Shown here piece after piece: positions 5,441 through 10,952 of a stretch of DNA of 10,952 nt. Each line of letters opens with the position of its first letter. Position 1 is the first letter of the stretch. Both the position numbers and the translations under genes were made by a program. Below the pieces are notes generated by a model, which made no database searches, was not told the DNA's origin, and saw only the letters and a program-made list of their open reading frames with translations. The stretch comes from JBLHHI01 sp047614125 (GTDB taxonomy: Bacteria > Bacteroidota > Bacteroidia > NS11-12g > UBA9320): assembly GCA_047614125.1 (NCBI GenBank), contig JBLHHI010000111.1:1-10952 (forward strand), read 5' to 3'.

Positions 5441-7591
5441 GTGAACCAAACCAAACTGTGGGGGCAAAATCCTTTTGCTCGAATCTTATTATGGCTAATA
5501 ATTGGCTATATTTTAGCGGAGCTTGCTCCGAATAATCACACCGTTTATCTTATTATCTTAATAGGTCTCGTAGGTATTGTTGGACTGCTTAATTTTGGAA
5601 CATCCTCAGCACAAGCCTATCATTATCGATGGCTAAAAGGACTGCTAATAGCCCTCTGTTTAATTGTTGGCGGCTTCAATTATGCCATGCACTCCAAGCC
5701 TCAGCATCGGCCCAATTACTTTGCACATAAGCTGTCCTCGTTGTCGTCCAACACCTTGCTCGTTAAGGTTATCGAGAACAAATCCAATAAAAGGTCAAAG
5801 CTTCAAAAGCTGGTTGTTGAAGTTAAAAAAGTACGAACGAAGAAAGGCTTTGTTAGCGGCAATGGAAGAATGCTGCTTCAACTGGATTTGCAGGGCAAAT
5901 TAGGTCCAAAGCCTGGCGAGGATTTGCTGGTTTTTGGCAAGGTGGATTCAACGGTTGATCGCAGCCTAATCCACACATTTAGTTACGCGGCATATTTGGC
6001 GCAGCTGAACATCTATCACAGAGCTTATGTAGATTCCGGTGGGTTTTACAACTTGGGCAATTCGAGCAAACTTCCTTTCAGAACCATGGTGTTCGACCTC
6101 CAATCCAACCTAGCCGAACGCTTAAAAAGTGCGGTGCGAGATTCTACGGCACAATCCATTTTAATGGCGCTAATTTTAGGTAATAAGTCGAACTTGGATG
6201 CGGAAGTACGCACCACGTTTAGTCAAACAGGAACCTTGCACGTTTTGGCCGTAAGCGGATTGCATGTTGGAATTATTTACTTGGTTTTGTCTTTTGTATT
6301 AAATCAATTGCGAATAAAAAGAAGAGTATTTCATTTGCTCCTAACCCTGCTTGGTTTATGGTTGTTTGCCGTTGTTTCGGGCTTATCCCCTTCGGTATGT
6401 AGGGCCAGCTTTATGTTTTCCATTCTCTCCATTGGCAAGAACCTAAAAAGGCCGTCCAACGCGTATAATACGCTGGCAGCATCTGCAAGCATCTTGCTAA
6501 TTATTAACCCAATGAACTTAGTTAGTATGGGGTTTTGGTTTTCACATTTGGCTGTTTTAGGTATAGTGTTTTATACCCCCTTCTTTATGGCAATTCTTCC
6601 AACTGGCAATCTTTGGCTGTTCCGGGTAAAGCAGCTTTTGTGTGTTTCACTTTCCGCTCAACTCATCATCTTTCCGCTCAGCGTTTACTTCTTCCACCAG
6701 TTTCCTTGGATGTTTTTAGTTTCAAATCTCATCGTAATTCCTCTAATAACCCTTCTTTTATACGTAGGGCTCTTGTTGGTGGCAACGTCGCCTTTCGCAA
6801 TTCTATCATCCTTCATAGGCAAGATCTTTGAAGCCTTGTCGAACGCCTTAATTACCAGTTTACAAAAAATCGAGGATCTGTCTTTTAGCAACAGCGAGAA
6901 CATTTACTGGTCAATTAGTACGTGTGTTTTGGTCTACCTTTTAATTATACTACTTACTCGTCTCCTGTTTTTTAGATCAAAAGCTTTGCATTGGATGGGC
7001 GTGTTGTTGCTGTGTTGTTTGTTAAGTTTTCAAAAAATGCACAATGAGCGTGCAGTATATACCCAACACAAATTGCACATACTGGAAACCAGAAATGGAA
7101 TGAATGCCTTTCTTTTCGAACATGGAACAGTGCGTATGCTTTATCCCGTTGATCTTGAATCGTATCAATGGCAGAACCAAATTGAGCCCTATTTGCTTGG
7201 GGAAGGTTTTGAGATTGTGAAAGACCCGATGCTGGAAGTCTATGAAGATTCTATACCAAGGTTAAACAAAGGTGTAGGCAACATTCTAAAAGATGCTTAT
7301 ATCCAATACAATACGTTTCGGATTTATGTATTCAATGCAACCACTCATGTTTCCTTATCTGAAATAGATACTTCAAGCTTTGATGTATTGGTACTGAACA
7401 AAACGTATCTAAATCAAAAAGATGTTGACTGGCTGGAAGAGCTAAATGCTAAAAAGCTCGTTGTTATGAAGCAGAGCACATTGCATTATTTGCAGCAAAA
7501 TACACCAAGAGTGGAAGGCATAATGGCCTCCCAGAGGGCACATTACCGATCCGAACTCGTAGTACTTCCGTTCAAGATGGGAAGGGGATAA
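5441..7591 (+). CDS. comEC: ComEC/Rec2 family DNA uptake channel protein
   Basis: A 716-residue polytopic inner-membrane protein. ComEC moves single-stranded DNA into the cytoplasm during natural transformation. N-terminal helices (about 12-80) surround a soluble DUF4131-like/OB-like segment (about 95-200: KVRTKKGFVSGNGRMLLQLD, GEDLLVFGKVD). The competence domain starts near 225 with ILMALILGNKS and contains the hallmark GTLHVLAVSGLHVGII (264-279). Many membrane helices follow to about 530. The C-terminal about 180 residues are soluble but lack the HxHxDH metal site of the metallo-beta-lactamase nuclease domain found in Bacillus ComEC. Only a degenerate remnant (LHILETRNGMNAFLFEHGT) can be seen. 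GTG 5441 is the only ATG, GTG or TTG in frame before Met83, and an in-frame TAA lies at 5429-5431 inside the -7 element. The start is therefore firm, and translation is probably leaderless. Confidence 0.9.
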   Translation: MNQTKLWGQNPFARILLWLIIGYILAELAPNNHTVYLIILIGLVGIVGLLNFGTSSAQAYHYRWLKGLLIALCLIVGGFNYAMHSKPQHRPNYFAHKLSSLSSNTLLVKVIENKSNKRSKLQKLVVEVKKVRTKKGFVSGNGRMLLQLDLQGKLGPKPGEDLLVFGKVDSTVDRSLIHTFSYAAYLAQLNIYHRAYVDSGGFYNLGNSSKLPFRTMVFDLQSNLAERLKSAVRDSTAQSILMALILGNKSNLDAEVRTTFSQTGTLHVLAVSGLHVGIIYLVLSFVLNQLRIKRRVFHLLLTLLGLWLFAVVSGLSPSVCRASFMFSILSIGKNLKRPSNAYNTLAASASILLIINPMNLVSMGFWFSHLAVLGIVFYTPFFMAILPTGNLWLFRVKQLLCVSLSAQLIIFPLSVYFFHQFPWMFLVSNLIVIPLITLLLYVGLLLVATSPFAILSSFIGKIFEALSNALITSLQKIEDLSFSNSENIYWSISTCVLVYLLIILLTRLLFFRSKALHWMGVLLLCCLLSFQKMHNERAVYTQHKLHILETRNGMNAFLFEHGTVRMLYPVDLESYQWQNQIEPYLLGEGFEIVKDPMLEVYEDSIPRLNKGVGNILKDAYIQYNTFRIYVFNATTHVSLSEIDTSSFDVLVLNKTYLNQKDVDWLEELNAKKLVVMKQSTLHYLQQNTPRVEGIMASQRAHYRSELVVLPFKMGRG

Positions 7592-7618
7592 TGTGCTGTA
7601 AGTATGGCGCAGCATCAT
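7591..7618 (+). other. Hairpin overlapping the comEC stop codon
   Basis: ATGTGCTG (7591-7598) pairs with CAGCATCAT (7610-7618) with one bulged T, giving about 8 bp around an 11-base loop that starts on the last base of the stop codon. No T-run follows. It may protect the mRNA 3' end or assist the hairpin further down. Confidence 0.35.
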
Positions 7619-7645
7619 ATTTCAATTGCAAAAGACTGATATGCC

Positions 7646-7676
7646 GGGTGGAAAAATGTCATGTTTCCATCCCTTT
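7646..7676 (+). terminator. Hairpin with short T-tract, probable comEC terminator
   Basis: GGGTGGAAA (7646-7654) pairs with TTTCCATCCC (7664-7673) with one bulged T, forming 9 bp around a 9-base loop and followed by TTT. It is the strongest stem between comEC and the surface-protein gene. The U-tract is short, so termination may be partial. Confidence 0.5.
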
Positions 7677-7709
7677 CATAGTTCTATTGTACAAGCATTG
7701 TATGTATAA

Positions 7710-7741
7710 TTGTTTTTGCCAATCAAATTATGTTATATTTG
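7710..7741 (+). promoter_or_regulatory. Promoter of the surface-protein gene, TTG-N21-TATATTTG
   Basis: TTG (7710-7712) lies 21 bases before TATATTTG (7734-7741), a full flavobacterial promoter match with the same spacing as the comEC promoter. A second TTG at 7716-7718 would give a 15-base spacer. The leader to ATG 7804 is about 57 bases and ends in an A-rich run typical of well-translated Bacteroidota genes. Confidence 0.65.
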
Positions 7742-7744
7742 GCG

Positions 7745-7769
7745 CTCGAGTTTGGTAAAAGCTCACGAG
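7745..7769 (+). promoter_or_regulatory. 5' leader hairpin of the surface-protein mRNA
   Basis: CTCG (7745-7748) pairs with CGAG (7766-7769), and inner AG and TT pair with CT and AA, with small bulges. The stem would start almost at the predicted 5' end of the mRNA. This position fits a stabilising 5' stem, but the pairing is imperfect and short. Confidence 0.3.
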
Positions 7770-7803
7770 TAGGTAATTTATTTATTAACAAAACAAGTAG
7801 AAA

Positions 7804-10800
7804 ATGGAAAAACATTACAAGAGAAATTGGCTTTCATCTTATTATCGTGTCCTAGTTCTTTCGTTGACGGTGCTCTTTGCATCCTCGATGGCTATGGCGC
7901 AGATTAGTGGTAACTTTACCATTAACAAGGGTGCTGCAGCCAGCAGCACAAACTTCCAAAGCTTTGCGGCTTTTAAAACAGCTCTTGGTAGCGGCGTCTC
8001 TGATGCCGTAACCGTAAACGTAGTTAAAGGCTCCGGTCCTTACACCGAAAAGATTAGCTTTACGGCTGTTAGTGGTGCAAGTGCTACAAACACCATCACC
8101 ATTATTGGTAATGGCGAAGAAATCACAACCAGTTCATCTGGTTATGTTATTCAGTTCAATGGAGCTGATTATTTCACACTTGATGGTTTAGTAATTGACC
8201 ATACCGGTACCGGTAGTGGTACACGTTGCGTTCACTTTAGAAGTGGTGCCGATTACAACACCGTTAAAAACAGTGAATTAATCATTTCCAACTACGGGAG
8301 TACGAGTAACTCTACGGCGTATGTTGCTTTTTCAAATAGCAACACATCCAACACCTCAACGGGTGAGCACGGTGCGCACAACCTAGTTGACAACAACACC
8401 ATGCACGGTGGTTCAAGTACAAAAGGTCCATATTATGGTATTGTTGATTACAGATCAGACAATGGCTCATTGGATAACAACCAATTTACAAACAATGACA
8501 TTCGCGACGTATATTACTACTTCACGTATTTCAGATACTGTAACGGTGTTCAAGTAGTTGGCAACAACCTTCACCACAACCGAAGCAATTCATCGTATGG
8601 ATATGCTTTTTACGGGTATTACATGGGTACTTCTACTGTTGCTAACAGATTTGATAACAACGACATCCACGATATCGATGGCAACTACGCATATGCGGGT
8701 TACTTCTATCGTTCCGCTGGAACAACAGCTAACCCAACGAGTATGAGTGGAAACAAATTTCACGACAACTCTGGTTTGTATTGCTATGGATTTAGAATGT
8801 ATTACTACTGCGACAATGCAGAAGTAAACGACAACGAAATCTACAATAACTCTGCAGATTACTATATGTACTACGGCGTTCAAACGTATTATTCAACGAA
8901 TGTTACCATGAATGGAAACTCTGTTCATGACAACACTGCTGGATATTACATGTATTATGCATTTTACTTTTACTACTGCAGCGACAGTGAAATGTTGAAC
9001 AATTCGTTTTACAACAATGCAGCTGGATATGGCAATCTTTATTGCTTGTACAACGGATATTGTGACAACACAACCATTGCCCACAACACATGGGTAATTA
9101 TGGACGATGTTGATTATTACAACTACATCCTTTACGTATACTATTACCAACCACCAACAAATTTGAAGATTCACAACAACATCTTGCAATTCAAAAGTGC
9201 AACAGGTTTCGGATACCAGTATCCAATCTACTGTTACTATAACACCGACAAAATTGATTGGGCCAACAACGTTGTAAATGATTTATCGGGTGGTACCAAG
9301 TACTACTATGCGAACAACGCTACGTATTCTTCATTTAGCGCTTGGGCTGCTGCTGCAGATGATAACACATCTATCGAAGCTGATCCTAAGTTTGTTAACT
9401 TATCTGCCGGTAACATCAAGCCAAGCAACCCAGTTATTTCAAACATGGGTACGCAAGGCTTAGCAGATAAAGATGCTGCTGGTGTTACACGTACGGCTTG
9501 TGGTCCAGATCCTGGTGCTTATGAGTTTACGGTTAATCACACTGCCTCTAACTTTACCTTTGCTGCTACAGATGAATGTGGTGGATACATGGAAGAAATC
9601 ACGTTTGATTTTACCAACGGTACTGCAGTTGCAATGACCGACGTTGAAGTTTTCTATCAAATCAACGGTGAAACACCTGTAATTGAGACTATTGATAGTG
9701 TACCAGCTAATTCAACGGTAACCTACTCGTTCGATGCAATTCCTGAATTTAATACCGCAGGAACCAACACCGTTGAATGTGGATTGCTTTGCGATGACAA
9801 CACTGCAGACAATGTATTAACGAAATACATCGACATCACTCCTTCTCCATCTGGATTTACCTTAGATGAAGGTACTACGTTCCCAGGGTATTTCCGTCAA
9901 GGAGCATCGGGTGGTAAAATGACCAACCCAGATGTTACCGTTCCTGGTCAAGAAATTGAATACGATGTAATGAATCCTACGAAATACCCTACCAGCGATT
10001 ATGGCACAGCTTGGACGGCTGCAGCTTCTGCTTGGACAAGTGGTGGAATGGCCGTTACAACCGGTGCCCCTGTTTTTGATAACACCGACATGACGTTAAC
10101 CTTCGATCCAGATGCTTCTCTTGCAGATTCATTGGTCTTTGTTAACATCGTTATCAGTGATTTGAACTCAGGTTGTGATTCAATCTCAGGTCGTTGGGTC
10201 TACGTTCCTCATACGCCTGACGTTAAGTGGGTTGCTGGAGATGGTTGCGATGGCGATGTAATTGCCTTCACCAACCAATCTAAGCAAGCCAAAGGTTTGA
10301 TGGTTCACTCTTGGAACTTTGGAGACCCTAATTCAGGAACCGACAACGTTTCTGAAATCTCTGATCCAGTTCACCAATTCTCTACCTATGGAACGTACGA
10401 TGTAACGGTTACTGTTGTAAACTACGACTTCCCTAAGTTTGAATATACCTTGTCTAAGCAAGTATCGGTTTCTCCAGTACCAACGGTCGACTTTAAAGTA
10501 ATCAACGCTTGTATTGGATCGGACATCACCTTTACAGATAAGTCGAGCTTACCTTCAGGTATTTCTGGTACCATCGATTACACTTGGAACTTTGGCGATG
10601 GTTCTGCCGAAGTAACTACTAAAAACACTACACACCAATACAGTAAAGCAGGTGGATACAAAGTATCTCTTACCGCTTCATTGAAGGGTTGTGAAGCTGA
10701 GTTAATCAAAAACGCAAATCAGTTCTCTACTCCGGTAGCCGACTTTGCCGTTTCTGGTAAGTGTAACTTAGAAGAAATAAAATTCACCAATGCAACGGTT

Positions 10801-10952
10801 ATCGAATTAGGAAGAACCGGGTACCACTGGGACTTTAACGATGGAAACATCTCGAACTTGAGCAACCCAACCCATGCATTTGCATCGGCTGGTAGCCATA
10901 CCGTTAAGTTGAAAGCTATTTCTGAATTTGGTTGTGAGCACGAAATAACTAA
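7804..10952 (+). CDS. Large secreted surface protein, Tyr-rich right-handed beta-helix plus PKD domains (partial, runs off the window)
   Basis: I translated 1,049 codons by hand and met no stop; the gene continues past the edge. A basic N-terminus and hydrophobic stretch end at a probable signal peptidase I site, AMA|QIS (after Ala32). Residues about 40-545 look like a right-handed parallel beta-helix: TVNVVKGSGPYTEKI, TITIIGNG, YFTLDGLVI, then Asn/Tyr-rich rungs (253-491). It closes with FVNLSAGNIKPSNPVIS and DKDAAGVTRTACGPDPGAYE, the usual end of such domains in Bacteroidota. A CARDB-like segment (about 577-680) and an unassigned segment (about 685-805) follow. Three PKD-like units then carry WNFGDPNSG (838 on), WNFGDGSAE (929 on) and WDFNDGNIS (1009 on). 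It is probably exported by Sec and then by the type IX system to the cell surface, as an adhesin or polysaccharide-active protein. That is inference, because the C-terminal sorting domain is out of view. No catalytic residues were identified. Confidence 0.85.
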   Translation, partial: MEKHYKRNWLSSYYRVLVLSLTVLFASSMAMAQISGNFTINKGAAASSTNFQSFAAFKTALGSGVSDAVTVNVVKGSGPYTEKISFTAVSGASATNTITIIGNGEEITTSSSGYVIQFNGADYFTLDGLVIDHTGTGSGTRCVHFRSGADYNTVKNSELIISNYGSTSNSTAYVAFSNSNTSNTSTGEHGAHNLVDNNTMHGGSSTKGPYYGIVDYRSDNGSLDNNQFTNNDIRDVYYYFTYFRYCNGVQVVGNNLHHNRSNSSYGYAFYGYYMGTSTVANRFDNNDIHDIDGNYAYAGYFYRSAGTTANPTSMSGNKFHDNSGLYCYGFRMYYYCDNAEVNDNEIYNNSADYYMYYGVQTYYSTNVTMNGNSVHDNTAGYYMYYAFYFYYCSDSEMLNNSFYNNAAGYGNLYCLYNGYCDNTTIAHNTWVIMDDVDYYNYILYVYYYQPPTNLKIHNNILQFKSATGFGYQYPIYCYYNTDKIDWANNVVNDLSGGTKYYYANNATYSSFSAWAAAADDNTSIEADPKFVNLSAGNIKPSNPVISNMGTQGLADKDAAGVTRTACGPDPGAYEFTVNHTASNFTFAATDECGGYMEEITFDFTNGTAVAMTDVEVFYQINGETPVIETIDSVPANSTVTYSFDAIPEFNTAGTNTVECGLLCDDNTADNVLTKYIDITPSPSGFTLDEGTTFPGYFRQGASGGKMTNPDVTVPGQEIEYDVMNPTKYPTSDYGTAWTAAASAWTSGGMAVTTGAPVFDNTDMTLTFDPDASLADSLVFVNIVISDLNSGCDSISGRWVYVPHTPDVKWVAGDGCDGDVIAFTNQSKQAKGLMVHSWNFGDPNSGTDNVSEISDPVHQFSTYGTYDVTVTVVNYDFPKFEYTLSKQVSVSPVPTVDFKVINACIGSDITFTDKSSLPSGISGTIDYTWNFGDGSAEVTTKNTTHQYSKAGGYKVSLTASLKGCEAELIKNANQFSTPVADFAVSGKCNLEEIKFTNATVIELGRTGYHWDFNDGNISNLSNPTHAFASAGSHTVKLKAISEFGCEHEIT
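8560..9276 (+). repeat. Tyrosine-rich beta-helix rungs of about 28 residues (protein-level repeat)
   Basis: A motif of the form [GDNH]-N-x-[FILVW] followed by H/Y-D/N recurs at residues 253, 285, 316, 343, 371, 399, 427, 457 and 488, with spacings of 32, 31, 27, 28, 28, 28, 30 and 31. Between motifs lie Tyr clusters such as YYMYYAFYFYYC (381-392). By hand count about 50 of the 243 residues from 237 to 479 are Tyr. Cys stands exactly seven residues before the motif at 246, 336, 392 and 420, and Ser364 takes that place in another rung. The DNA copies are diverged, so this is an old protein repeat and not a recent tandem duplication. Confidence 0.75.

Noticed and set aside
8590..9189. Val/Ile/Cys-rich open frames on the minus strand
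   Set aside because: They are the antisense of the Asn/Tyr-rich repeats (AAC and TAC read backwards as GTT and GTA). The forward frame is open for over 3 kb with clear domains.
8560..9276. CRISPR array or recent DNA tandem repeat
   Set aside because: The periodicity exists in the protein. The DNA copies are diverged, vary in length, and have no constant repeat with unique spacers.

Overview
This window looks like a chromosomal segment of a Bacteroidota bacterium, most likely of the Flavobacteriales. Four things point there. Transcription units are preceded by the Bacteroidota -7 element TAnnTTTG rather than an E. coli-type -10. Start codons mostly sit behind A-rich leaders instead of strong Shine-Dalgarno sites. 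The protein families are typical: a Ca3427-like binding protein, a DUF4349 lipoprotein, a ComEC without a nuclease domain, and a huge beta-helix plus PKD surface protein. Base composition is moderately AT-rich. There are no rRNA or tRNA genes, no insertion sequence and no CRISPR array.

Layout, left to right. Bases 1-126 are non-coding and fold into two adjacent hairpins. Then come a soluble periplasmic-binding-protein-like protein (178-1041), a DUF4349 lipoprotein with a C-terminal membrane helix (1106-2143) and a HerA/YjgR-type ATPase (2226-3755), all on the + strand. Thymidine kinase (3833-4429) is on the - strand, convergent with the ATPase. A 116-base divergent region separates it from a hypothetical protein with a Pro/Glu/Val-rich linker (4546-5376, +). 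A very compact 64-base spacer, holding a terminator and a promoter nested in each other, leads to comEC (5441-7591, +), which appears to start leaderless on a GTG. After a 212-base spacer with hairpins and a good promoter, a very large secreted protein begins at 7804 and runs off the right edge (1,049 codons visible).

The genes do not form one pathway. They are housekeeping or envelope genes in separate transcription units: nucleotide salvage (Tdk), DNA uptake (ComEC), a DNA-translocase-like ATPase, membrane lipoprotein functions and cell-surface display. The last gene is the most unusual. After a signal peptide it carries a right-handed beta-helix whose rungs recur about every 28 residues, and in that stretch about one residue in five is tyrosine. 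A cysteine recurs at a fixed register. The beta-helix is followed by the family's usual closing motif, a CARDB-like segment, an unassigned segment and three PKD-like domains. Secretion by the type IX system is likely, but the C-terminus that would prove it lies outside the window.
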